From positions 1 to 12,404 of the forward strand of contig JAFAWI010000521.1 of the NCBI GenBank assembly GCA_019241915.1: 12,404 bases of DNA, read 5' to 3'. This document shows, piece by piece, positions 1 through 8,370 of the stretch (its first letter is position 1; each line of letters opens with the position of its first letter). Below the pieces are notes generated by a model. That model was not told the DNA's origin. It made no database searches and was given only the letters and a program-made list of their open reading frames with translations. Origin of the DNA: Alphaproteobacteria bacterium. GTDB lineage: Bacteria; Pseudomonadota; Alphaproteobacteria; ATCC43930; CGMCC-115725. Both the position numbers and the translations under genes were made by a program.

Positions 1-265
1 TGTGAAGGACGACCGTCTCGTCCGCCACATCCCGTTTATGAACACGATCCGTCGGCACCATATCGCGCACCACAACCAGGCGATCATGATGGGCATGAAC
101 ATGAACCTGACCTATCCGATCGCCGACTGGCTATTCGGCACCAGCGACCTCGACCGCGGGCTTTTCGGTCACATTTTCAACGGCTATGACACCCGCTTTG
201 TAAAGCGGAACCTCAAGAGGGCCCGCAGCACCGCCGCCGACTCGCGTGTCGCCAAGGCGGCGTGA
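1..265 (+). CDS. Fatty acid hydroxylase / sterol desaturase superfamily protein, C-terminal fragment
   Basis: This is the 3' end of a gene that enters from the left edge; the true start is outside the window and the reading frame is open from base 2. The visible 87 residues contain the last histidine cluster of the fatty acid hydroxylase superfamily, RRHHIAHH (HxxHH form), which in this family binds the di-iron centre at the cytoplasmic face of an integral membrane enzyme. The later NLTYPIADWLFGT segment matches the family's usual C-terminal pattern, in which a short hydrophobic stretch is followed by a W(L/M)FGT motif. These enzymes hydroxylate or desaturate lipid chains or sterol/carotenoid-like substrates; the substrate cannot be told from this fragment. 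A basic tail rich in Lys, Arg and Ala ends the protein. The stop codon lies one base before the proposed GTG start of the next small gene, so the two may be translationally coupled. The family call is fairly secure; the exact function is not. Confidence 0.75.
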   Translation, partial: VKDDRLVRHIPFMNTIRRHHIAHHNQAIMMGMNMNLTYPIADWLFGTSDLDRGLFGHIFNGYDTRFVKRNLKRARSTAADSRVAKAA

Positions 266-266
266 G

Positions 267-443
267 GTGGCCGAAGCGCATCTCAAGCGCTCGATGCCGT
301 CGCTGATCGGCGGCATCTTCTCCGGAATTGTCGTCTTCGTGTTGTGGCTGCTGCTGTTCGGCACCGGCAGCATTGCGTTGGTCGTGCTCGGGGTGCTTGT
401 CGCAGGCACACTCGGCCTCTGGATCCGCCTCGCCGACCTGTAG
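267..443 (+). CDS. Small two-helix membrane protein of unknown function
   Basis: This 58-residue frame starts with GTG immediately after the stop codon of the hydroxylase gene. An in-frame GTG at 246 and an ATG at 294 are alternative starts. I chose 267 because an AAGG-type ribosome binding site lies about 10 bases upstream and because stop-start adjacency suggests coupling. After a short polar N-terminus (MAEAHLKRSMP) come two hydrophobic stretches, roughly residues 11-30 and 33-52, with a small Gly/Thr/Ser turn between them, ending in WIRLADL. This is the pattern of a small inner-membrane protein. I do not recognise a family. It ends 22 bases before the large cyclase-like gene, so it could be co-transcribed with that gene and act as a membrane partner. 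That is inference from position only. The composition is clearly membrane-like and the frame is not a shadow of another gene. Confidence 0.55.
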   Translation: MAEAHLKRSMPSLIGGIFSGIVVFVLWLLLFGTGSIALVVLGVLVAGTLGLWIRLADL

Positions 444-452
444 GCGGCAACC

Positions 453-457
453 GGAAG
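453..457 (+). promoter_or_regulatory. Ribosome binding site that sets the start of the cyclase-like gene
   Basis: GGAAG lies 8 bases before the ATG at 466. The open frame extends upstream to 328, but there it overlaps the small membrane protein gene and encodes Cys/Ser-rich low-complexity sequence typical of an out-of-frame reading. This site therefore favours 466 over the earlier start and over the ATG at 472. Confidence 0.5.
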
Positions 458-465
458 CCGCGGCG

Positions 466-2298
466 ATGGCAATGGGGGGCGCACGAAAGAGCGCGGCGGC
501 GTGGCTGGCCGAGGTCAAGCGGCACGAGCGCGAAGGCGACCTGTTCAGGGCCTACGATCTGGCGATGCAGGGGCTTGGCCGCCACCCGCGCGACGTTGCG
601 CTGAAACATCGCGCGGTCGTCTGCCTCGCTTCGACCCGTGCCACCGGCCAGGCCAGCGAATTGTTCACCCGGCTCGGGCTGGGATCGCAGGAGGCGATAC
701 CACCGGAGCTGCGGCTTGAGGTTGCCTGCCTCGAAGCCCGATTGCGCAAGGACACGGCGCTGGCGTCGCAGGGCCCCGCGCGGCGCCGGGGGTTGACTGA
801 GGCAGCCGCGCTTTACGACGCCTGTTACCGGCGCGAAGCCGCTCTCGCCAATCCGGAGGCTTATTACCCTGGCGTCAATGCTGCAACGCTGTGGCTGCTC
901 GCCGGACGACGCGAGGTCGCGGCAACAATCGCCCGCGCTGTGCTGAAGAGTCTGGAACGCGCCGAGCGCGACGGCGGCTATTTCGAGCTGGTCAGCGCCG
1001 CCGAGGCGCATCTCGTGCTCGGCGAGAGCGAACGGGCGCGTGGCCTGATGCAGCGTGCGCGGCGCGAAATCTCCGGCACCGCCGACGCCGATTATCGCGG
1101 GCTCGCCAGCACCGTCAGGCAGCTGACGCTGGTGGTCGATGCGAACCGGCTCGACCCGGCGCTGCTTGCAGCGCTCGCGCCGCCGCGCGTGCTGCATTAC
1201 ACCGGTCACATCATTGCTCCTCCGGGCACGCCCGGCCGCTTTCCGGCCGACCAGGAAACCCGCGTGCGAGGCGAGATCGAAGCGATGCTCGATGCTGGCG
1301 ATTTTGGCTTCGCCTACGGCTCGCTCGCCGCCGGGGCCGATATCCTGTTTGCCGAGGCGGTGCTCGCGCGCGGCGCCAGTCTCCATGTTGTGCTGCCGTT
1401 CGACCGGCGTGAATTTATCGCCGAGTCGGTACGCCGGTCGGGGCGCGGCTGGGTGCAGCGCTTTCGCGCGTGCCTCAACGGCGCGACCAGCGTGCGCTAC
1501 GCGACGCGCGACCGCTATCTCGGCGACGATCAGCTGTTCACCTATTGCAGCCAAATGGCGATGGGTCTGGCGTTGCTGCGGGCCCGCTTCCTCGCGACAG
1601 AGGCTGAGCAGATAGCGGTCTGGGACGGCCGCGGGCCCGGCGGCTTGGCCGGCGCCGCGGTCGACATCGCGAATTGGCGGCGGAGCGGCAGGCGGACAAG
1701 CCGCATCGATTCCGGCACGACGCTGCGCGCTGCGCCGGTGCTCCATCCCGGCCGCGCACAACGGCGCACCCGCGCCATGCTGTTTGGCGACATGCACGGC
1801 TTCAGCCGGCTGACGGACAGCCAGCTGCCCAAGTTCGTCGAAATCGTCCTCGGCACCTTCGCGGCGGTCGTCGGCCGCTACCGCGGCGAACTGCTGCTGT
1901 CAAACACGTGGGGCGACGGGCTGTTTCTGGTGTTCGACGATGCCGGCAAAGCGGCCGGTTGCGCGCTCGACCTGCAAGAGGCGCTGGCTGCGACCGACCT
2001 GACCGCGCACGGATTGCCGGCGACGATGGGGCTGCGCATCGGCGGCCATCTCGGCCCGGTCTACACCGCGCGCGACCCGGTCCTCCGACGCGACAATTTC
2101 TTTGGCGCGCATGTCAGCCGCGCCGCCCGCATCGAGCCGGTGACCCCTGAGCGTTGCGTCTACGTCACCGAAACGCTGGCGGCGGTGCTGGCGCTGCACA
2201 ACGCCGACGCATTCGAATGCGAATATGTCGGCATGACCAAAGCCGCCAAGCATTACGGCCGCATGCGCATGTTCCTGCTCCGCCGCGCCGCGGGCTAG
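466..2298 (+). CDS. TPR-like / SLOG-like / class III nucleotide cyclase domain signalling protein
   Basis: The protein has 610 residues and no signal peptide or clear membrane segment, so it is probably cytoplasmic. Residues about 10-60 and 95-190 are helical, TPR-like repeats (GDLFRAYDLAMQGLGRHPRD is typical). Residues about 240-390 form an alpha/beta region with GSLAAGADILFAEAVLARGA and LHVVLPFDRREF. This resembles Rossmann-type SLOG/TRAFs-binding-like modules predicted to bind nucleotide-type ligands. Residues about 435-605 are a class III adenylate/guanylate cyclase homology domain. Both metal-binding aspartates are present: D442 in FGDMHGF and D484 in TWGDGLF. The purine-selecting Lys position appears to be Asn480. 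The transition-state Asn position is Ser551 (HVSRAAR), while Arg555 is kept. It could be an unusual cyclase or a nucleotide-binding regulator. The cyclase fold is secure; activity and the SLOG label are inferences. The gene sits 70 bases upstream of the first MR/MLE gene. Confidence 0.8.
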   Translation: MAMGGARKSAAAWLAEVKRHEREGDLFRAYDLAMQGLGRHPRDVALKHRAVVCLASTRATGQASELFTRLGLGSQEAIPPELRLEVACLEARLRKDTALASQGPARRRGLTEAAALYDACYRREAALANPEAYYPGVNAATLWLLAGRREVAATIARAVLKSLERAERDGGYFELVSAAEAHLVLGESERARGLMQRARREISGTADADYRGLASTVRQLTLVVDANRLDPALLAALAPPRVLHYTGHIIAPPGTPGRFPADQETRVRGEIEAMLDAGDFGFAYGSLAAGADILFAEAVLARGASLHVVLPFDRREFIAESVRRSGRGWVQRFRACLNGATSVRYATRDRYLGDDQLFTYCSQMAMGLALLRARFLATEAEQIAVWDGRGPGGLAGAAVDIANWRRSGRRTSRIDSGTTLRAAPVLHPGRAQRRTRAMLFGDMHGFSRLTDSQLPKFVEIVLGTFAAVVGRYRGELLLSNTWGDGLFLVFDDAGKAAGCALDLQEALAATDLTAHGLPATMGLRIGGHLGPVYTARDPVLRRDNFFGAHVSRAARIEPVTPERCVYVTETLAAVLALHNADAFECEYVGMTKAAKHYGRMRMFLLRRAAG

Positions 2299-2368
2299 CG
2301 GCGGACAGCGACCGAAACCGTGGTAATCTGTCGGAATCGAGACCTGCCACCTTCCGGAATGACTGCCA

Positions 2369-3469
2369 ATGAAAATCACCGCCATCCGCACCGGCATCGT
2401 GAACCTGCCGGCGCACGAGCCGCTGGCCGATGCCGCCGCCAACCCCGACGGCAAGCGGCCGATCGTCTGGGTGCGCGCCGGCACCGATAGCGGCGCCGAG
2501 GGCATCGGCGTCGCCTATTTTGGCGGCGCGCTGACCGGGACGCTGCGCCATGCGATCGACGAATTGGGCGCGCTGCTGGTCGGCGACGACCCGCAGCTTA
2601 CCGAGGCCGCGCATGCCAAGCTCAAGAACGCGGCCGGCGGTTCGGCCGGGCCGGGCGGCGTTTATCACCTGGCGCTGTCGGCACTCGACATCGCGTTATG
2701 GGACCTGAAGACCAAGGCAGTCGAACAGCCGCTGTGGAAGTTCCTTGGCGGCGGCCGCCCGACGGTGCCGACGTACGCCTCGGGCGCGCTGATGCGCGAG
2801 CTGTCGCTCGACCGCGTGGTCAAGGCGGCGGCAACGCTGAAGGACAAGGGCTGGAAGGAGATGAAGACCCAGCTCGCGCTGCCCGGCGAAACGACCCCGA
2901 AGATTGAGGTCGAGCGCATGGTCAAGATTCGCGAAGCAATCGGTCCCGACATCAAACTGATGTGCGACATCAACCAGCGCTGGCGCCCGGAGCAGGCGGT
3001 CGACATCGGCAAGCGTGTAGAGGATTCCGGGGTCGGGCTGTTCTGGCTCGAAGACGTCACCACCGCCGACGATTTTGCGGGGCTCGCCCGCGTCTCCGAC
3101 GCGCTGTCGACGCCGGTCGCGGGCGGCGAGTATGTCTGGGGCATCGTGCCGTTCCGCCACATGATGGAGGCGCGCTCAGTGGACGTGCCGATGGTCGACC
3201 TTGTGCGGGTCGGCGGCATCACCCAGTGGCTCAAGGTCGCGGGGATGGCCGAGGCGTTCAACCTACCGGTGGTCAGCCACCTCATTCCCGAGGTGCACGT
3301 CCACCTGATCGGCGCCGCGCCGAACGGGCTGACCGTCGAATACATGCCTTGGCTCGGCATGATGTTCAAGGAAGTGCCGGTGCTAAAGGACGGCGTGCTG
3401 ACGATGCCGACCAAACCCGGTCTCGGCCTCGAATTCGACGAGGCGACGCTGGAGCGGTATAAGGCCTAG
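2369..3469 (+). CDS. Mandelate racemase / muconate lactonizing enzyme family protein (copy 1)
   Basis: This 366-residue cytoplasmic enolase-superfamily enzyme has full family length. An N-terminal capping domain (about residues 1-125) is followed by the TIM-barrel domain. The metal ligands are D200 (CDIN), E228 (WLEDV) and E254 (GGEY). The D277 and H304 dyad (MVDLVRVGG; VSHLIPE) and E324 (TVEYMP) match D270, H297 and E317 of mandelate racemase. The usual KxK motif reads K166-T-Q168, so the second Lys, the S-side base in mandelate racemase, is Gln. The enzyme should abstract the proton alpha to a carboxylate using Mg2+, probably as an acid-sugar dehydratase or similar lyase; the substrate is unknown. 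The ATG at 2369 has a GGAA about 9 bases upstream. A paralogue lies downstream at 3866, about 60-65% identical by eye and with the same KxQ change. The family call is firm; the substrate is open. Confidence 0.9.
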   Translation: MKITAIRTGIVNLPAHEPLADAAANPDGKRPIVWVRAGTDSGAEGIGVAYFGGALTGTLRHAIDELGALLVGDDPQLTEAAHAKLKNAAGGSAGPGGVYHLALSALDIALWDLKTKAVEQPLWKFLGGGRPTVPTYASGALMRELSLDRVVKAAATLKDKGWKEMKTQLALPGETTPKIEVERMVKIREAIGPDIKLMCDINQRWRPEQAVDIGKRVEDSGVGLFWLEDVTTADDFAGLARVSDALSTPVAGGEYVWGIVPFRHMMEARSVDVPMVDLVRVGGITQWLKVAGMAEAFNLPVVSHLIPEVHVHLIGAAPNGLTVEYMPWLGMMFKEVPVLKDGVLTMPTKPGLGLEFDEATLERYKA

Positions 3470-3496
3470 AGGAACCGTTTCGTTCAGGGGAAAGCG

Positions 3497-3661
3497 ATGG
3501 CGAAGCGCGGCGTTTGGGGGTGGATTGCGGCGGCGGCCGTGCTGCTGTTGTCGGCGTGCCATGGCGGAACGCTCGACACGGTCTATCCGGGAACGCTGGG
3601 CCACGACCCGCCGCCCGCGGTCAACCTGCCGCCGCAGGATGCCGGTATGGAGCGTCTCTAG
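3497..3661 (+). CDS. Small lipoprotein, 54 aa
   Basis: This short gene lies between the two MR/MLE paralogues. An AGGGGAA ribosome binding site at 3486-3492 precedes the ATG. The protein begins with a basic n-region (MAKRG), a hydrophobic core rich in Ala, Val and Leu, and a lipobox LSAC with the lipidation Cys at residue 21. The mature part would be only 34 residues, low in complexity and Pro-rich (GHDPPPAVNLPP). It is therefore predicted to be exported, lipidated and anchored in a membrane facing the periplasm. The function is unknown. It resembles the other tiny lipoprotein at 6000-6149 in size and in a YPG...PAV pattern. It starts 27 bases after the stop of MR/MLE copy 1 and may be in the same transcript. 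The other frames across it are Arg-rich shadows. Confidence is moderate because the gene is short, but the signal peptide and ribosome binding site agree. Confidence 0.65.
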   Translation: MAKRGVWGWIAAAAVLLLSACHGGTLDTVYPGTLGHDPPPAVNLPPQDAGMERL

Positions 3662-3865
3662 CGGCCCGCGAGTTTGCGGATTCCACGCCAGCTCCTCGTC
3701 GACATGCGCGTATGGCCGGTGCTGTCCATCCCGGGGGTGGGCCGCGGCCTTCGTCCTCGCCCTCGGGTCACGGATCAGCCCGGCATGCGATTGGCGGGTT
3801 TGGCCATTGGCACGGGGCTGCTGCTCGTGCTCGTCTGACGAGCCCCGCTTCACGGAGACCCGTTG
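3662..3865 (+). other. Intergenic stretch before MR/MLE copy 2, with a short inverted repeat
   Basis: These 204 bases contain no gene I can support. A 44-aa frame from ATG 3704 to a stop at 3836-3838 ends in a hydrophobic stretch (LAGLAIGTGLLLVLV), but it has no ribosome binding site and an Arg/Pro-rich start, so I do not call it. At 3829-3843 there is a perfect inverted repeat with arms GCTCGTC and GACGAGC around a single base. It overlaps the end of that frame and lies 10 bases before the ribosome binding site of the next gene. It has no T-run after it, so it is not a convincing terminator; it could be an operator or a 5' leader hairpin. Confidence 0.35.
3854..3858 (+). promoter_or_regulatory. 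Ribosome binding site that sets the start of MR/MLE copy 2
   Basis: GGAGA lies 7 bases before the ATG at 3866. The frame can also be opened at the TTG at 3863, directly before the ATG, but the spacing and the alignment with copy 1 (both begin MKI) support 3866. Confidence 0.6.
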
Positions 3866-4963
3866 ATGAAGATTGCCGCGCTCGAAACCGATATCGTCCT
3901 CTTGCCGAATGACGAGCCGTTGGGCGGGTTTTCCGAGAACCCGAACGCGAAGAACCCCATCGTCACACTGCGCCTGCGAACAGCAGACGGGATCGAGGGG
4001 CTGGGCGTCGCCTATTTTGGCGGCGCGATCACCAAGACGCTGCGCCATGCGATCGACGAGCTGGGCGCGCTGATCGTCGGTGACGACGCGCTGAGCCTCG
4101 AAGGCATCGCCGCGAAACTGCGGGCGGCGGCGGGTTCGGCTGGCCCTGCCGGCATCGTGACGATGGCGATGTCGGCGATCGATGTCGCGCTGTGGGACAT
4201 CAAGGGCAAGGCGTTCAACCAGCCGCTGTGGAAGCTGCTCGGCGGCGGGCGCGACAAGATCGCGACCTACGCCTCGGGCGCGCTGCGCCGGCGGCTGACG
4301 CTCGACGATGCGGTGACCGCCGCCGGTCGGCTGCGCGAAAAGGGCCACCGGCAGACCAAGATGCAACTCGGCCTGCCGGGTAATCCTTCGCCGGCACGCG
4401 AAGTCCAGCAGGCGGTGATGATTCGCGAAGCCTGCGGGCCCGACATGGATTTGATGTGCGACATCAACCAGTTCTGGCGCCCCGAGCAAGCGATCGATAT
4501 CGGCCGCCGGGTCGAGGATGCCGGCGTCGGTCTTTATTGGCTGGAAGACGTGACGGCGCACGACGATTACGCCGGGCTCGCCCGCGTCGCCGACGCGCTC
4601 AGCACGCCGGTTGCGGGCGGTGAGTATCTTTACGGCATTGTTCCGTTCCGCCACATGCTGGAGCACCGCTCGGTCGATATCGTGATGATCGACCAGGTGC
4701 GCTCGGGCGGGATCACGCCATGGCTCAAGATCGCCGGCCTGGCCGAGGCATTCAACCTGCCCGTGGTCAGTCACGGCGTTCCGGAAATTCATGTGCACCT
4801 GGTCGGCGCGGTGCCCAACGGGCTGACCGTCGAGTATATGCCGCGCCTGTTCCATCTGTGGGAGTCGGTGCCCGAACCGAAGGATGGCATGCTCGATATG
4901 CCGACCGGTCCTGGCCTCGGCCTGAAATTCGACGATCGCGCGTTCCGTAAATACCGCGCTTGA
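3866..4963 (+). CDS. Mandelate racemase / muconate lactonizing enzyme family protein (copy 2)
   Basis: This 365-residue paralogue of the enzyme at 2369 aligns end to end with it, apart from a one-residue gap near residue 90. Metal ligands D199 (CDIN), E227 (WLEDV) and E253 (GGEY), the D276-H303 dyad and E323 are all kept. The KxK motif reads K165-M-Q167, so this copy also has Gln in place of the second Lys. Differences cluster in the capping-domain loop that usually shapes substrate choice (residues about 17-30: EPLGGFSENPNAK here, EPLADAAANPDGK in copy 1) and near the C-terminal barrel ends (MPRLFHLW against MPWLGMMF). These suggest related but distinct substrates. The enzyme is predicted to abstract the alpha-proton of a carboxylate with Mg2+; dehydratase, racemase or cycloisomerase cannot be separated from sequence alone. 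A palindrome lies 10 bases after the stop. Confidence 0.9.
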   Translation: MKIAALETDIVLLPNDEPLGGFSENPNAKNPIVTLRLRTADGIEGLGVAYFGGAITKTLRHAIDELGALIVGDDALSLEGIAAKLRAAAGSAGPAGIVTMAMSAIDVALWDIKGKAFNQPLWKLLGGGRDKIATYASGALRRRLTLDDAVTAAGRLREKGHRQTKMQLGLPGNPSPAREVQQAVMIREACGPDMDLMCDINQFWRPEQAIDIGRRVEDAGVGLYWLEDVTAHDDYAGLARVADALSTPVAGGEYLYGIVPFRHMLEHRSVDIVMIDQVRSGGITPWLKIAGLAEAFNLPVVSHGVPEIHVHLVGAVPNGLTVEYMPRLFHLWESVPEPKDGMLDMPTGPGLGLKFDDRAFRKYRA

Positions 4964-4973
4964 CTTCAAAAAT

Positions 4974-4989
4974 TTCGGCGCGCGCCGAA
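4974..4989. terminator. Perfect 16-base palindrome; reads as an intrinsic terminator on the minus strand
   Basis: TTCGGCGCGCGCCGAA is its own reverse complement and can fold as a 6-bp stem with a GCGC loop. On the plus strand it follows the stop of MR/MLE copy 2 but has no T-run after it. On the minus strand the stem is followed by ATTTTTG, the usual shape of an intrinsic terminator. No minus-strand gene lies directly upstream of it in that direction, so it may stop antisense read-through from the minus-strand operon. It may instead be a regulator binding site. Orientation and role are inference. Confidence 0.4.
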
Positions 4990-5010
4990 GCGATGCCGTT
5001 GGCGGTGATC

Positions 5011-5025
5011 GTCGCAGCCGGCGAC
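5011..5025 (+). other. Small stem-loop in the gap before the TauE-like gene
   Basis: Arms GTCGC and GCGAC with a 5-base loop form a short hairpin followed by AATCGTTTGTC, which is only weakly T-rich. It might assist termination after MR/MLE copy 2. The rest of the 140-base gap (4964-5103) shows no promoter I would defend. Confidence 0.2.
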
Positions 5026-5103
5026 AATCGTTTGTCTGCGTGTGCCGAAGATTGAGTCGGGCGAACAGCGGCAAATACTTACAGCGCGGTTCTGGCCTTG
5101 AGT

Positions 5104-5931
5104 ATGAGTGTTACCGCAGGTGAGTTGCTATGGCTCGCGTTTGCGGTCATCGCCGCGGGCGTCGTCACCGGATTGCTCGCAGGCGTCTTCGGCGTGGGGG
5201 GTGGCGCGGTCATCGTCCCAGTTCTGTTCGAGGTGTTCCGCATCATCGGCGTGACCGACAGCATTCGCTTGCAGCTTTGCATCGGCACGTCGCTGGCGGT
5301 TATCGGGCCGACCGCCTGGCGCTCGTATCGCGCGCATCGCGCCCGCGGTGCGGTCGTGTCCGGCGTGCTCAACGTGTGGCTGGTGCCGACCTCGATCGGC
5401 GTCGGTGTCGGCTCGGCGATCGCTTCGGTGGCGTCTGGCGGCGCGCTGAAGATCGCGTTTCTCGCCATCGCCAGCATCATTGCCGCGCGGCTGCTGTTCG
5501 GCGGCGAGCGCTGGCGGCTCAGCGAGAACTTGCCGGCCCGGCCGGTGATGATCATCTACGGCTTTCTGATCGGGCTCGGCTCGTCACTGATGGGGATCAG
5601 CGGCGGTTCGCTCGCGACCTTCGCACTGACGTTGCACGGAAGGTCGATCCACCAGGCGGTCGCAACATCGGCCGGTGTCGGTGTGCCCATCGCTTTCGCC
5701 GGCACGCTCGGCTACATCATCGCCGGGCTGCCGCATCACGCGTTGCTGCCGCCGTTCTCGTTCGGCTTCGTGTCGTTGATCGGCGTAGCCGCTATCGCGC
5801 CGATCGCCAGTCTCGTGTCGCCGGTTGGTGCGCGAATCGCGCACGCACTGCCACCGCGTTGGCTGGAGATCGGCTTCGCCTTATTCCTGCTGACCGTTGC
5901 CTTGCGGCTCGTGGCCAGCATGTTCGTCTGA
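5104..5931 (+). CDS. TauE/SafE family membrane transporter
   Basis: This 275-residue integral membrane protein has about eight hydrophobic segments. The family's two inverted halves are marked by Gly-rich motifs: FGVGGG near residues 29-34 in the first half and GISGGS near residues 164-169 in the second. TauE/SafE proteins move small anions such as sulfite, sulfoacetate or organic acids across the inner membrane, and many members are uncharacterised. The frame can start at the TTG at 5098, but the ATG at 5104 is preferred on codon grounds; neither has a strong ribosome binding site. The gene follows the MR/MLE pair on the same strand after 140 bases. A role in uptake or release of their substrate or product is possible, but that is context only. 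A tiny lipoprotein gene follows 68 bases later. The family call is firm; the substrate is unknown. Confidence 0.85.
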   Translation: MSVTAGELLWLAFAVIAAGVVTGLLAGVFGVGGGAVIVPVLFEVFRIIGVTDSIRLQLCIGTSLAVIGPTAWRSYRAHRARGAVVSGVLNVWLVPTSIGVGVGSAIASVASGGALKIAFLAIASIIAARLLFGGERWRLSENLPARPVMIIYGFLIGLGSSLMGISGGSLATFALTLHGRSIHQAVATSAGVGVPIAFAGTLGYIIAGLPHHALLPPFSFGFVSLIGVAAIAPIASLVSPVGARIAHALPPRWLEIGFALFLLTVALRLVASMFV

Positions 5932-5989
5932 CGTGAGTGGACATCGCAACCGCCGCGGGTCTAGGACGAGCGCCCTGAGAGCGGAAGAC

Positions 5990-5996
5990 GGAGGAA
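5990..5996 (+). promoter_or_regulatory. Strong ribosome binding site of the small lipoprotein gene
   Basis: GGAGGAA ends 3 bases before the ATG at 6000. It is the best Shine-Dalgarno match seen in the window and the main support for calling the 49-codon gene that follows. Confidence 0.7.
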
Positions 5997-5999
5997 GCC

Positions 6000-6149
6000 A
6001 TGCACCGCCTCGCCGCCATTGCCGCCGTGCTGTTGACGATGCTTGCGGCAGCCGGCTGCACCAGCGGTCAAGTTCCGGCAAACTATTACGAAAACGACCT
6101 GCACCACGGCTATCCTGGCCCCGCGGTGAGCGATCCGAGCGCGACTTAG
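6000..6149 (+). CDS. Small lipoprotein, 49 aa
   Basis: The ATG is preceded by a strong GGAGG site. The N-terminus has a short basic region (MHR), a hydrophobic core of Ala, Val, Leu and Ile, and an AAGC lipobox with Cys at residue 20. The mature lipoprotein would be only about 30 residues. That tail is Tyr/His/Asn-rich at first (NYYENDLHHGYPGPAVSDP) and has no recognisable domain. It is predicted to be exported by Sec and anchored to a membrane. The YPGPAV segment recalls the YPG...PAV pattern of the lipoprotein at 3497-3661, so the two may belong to one family of micro-lipoproteins. The gene ends 54 bases before the convergent stop of the histidine kinase gene. Function is unknown; it may be a small envelope component that is not specific to this locus. 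Confidence 0.7.
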   Translation: MHRLAAIAAVLLTMLAAAGCTSGQVPANYYENDLHHGYPGPAVSDPSAT

Positions 6150-6165
6150 CGATCGTTCGCGTGGC

Positions 6166-6182
6166 GAAGGCGCACCGCCTTC
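6166..6182. terminator. Stem-loop in the gap between convergent genes
   Basis: Arms GAAGGCG and CGCCTTC around a CAC loop give a perfect 7-bp stem. It lies between the stop of the lipoprotein gene (plus strand) and the stop of the histidine kinase gene (minus strand), where a bidirectional terminator is expected. Neither side has a convincing T-run, so it may act weakly or need other factors. Confidence 0.4.
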
Positions 6183-6203
6183 CGGCGGCGTTTCCAGCCC
6201 GTC

Positions 6204-8360
<2,157 letters not shown>

Positions 8361-8370
8361 CGCCGATGGC

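Noticed and set aside
283..1797. A 504-codon open frame on the minus strand
   Set aside because: It is antisense to the cyclase-like gene, with Arg/Ala/Pro/Gln-rich composition and no recognisable motif. The opposite strand has clear domain motifs, so this is a high-GC shadow.
3704..3838. A 44-aa frame ending in a hydrophobic stretch
   Set aside because: It has no ribosome binding site and an Arg/Pro-rich first half, and overlaps an inverted repeat. It is too weak to call as a gene.
4960..4990. TTGACT overlapping the stop of MR/MLE copy 2 as a -35 element for the TauE-like gene
   Set aside because: No -10-like hexamer lies at a workable distance; the palindrome occupies that place.
3383..5074. 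A 563-codon open frame on the minus strand
   Set aside because: It is antisense to MR/MLE copy 2 and the small lipoprotein, and its composition is typical of a reverse reading of GC-rich coding sequence.
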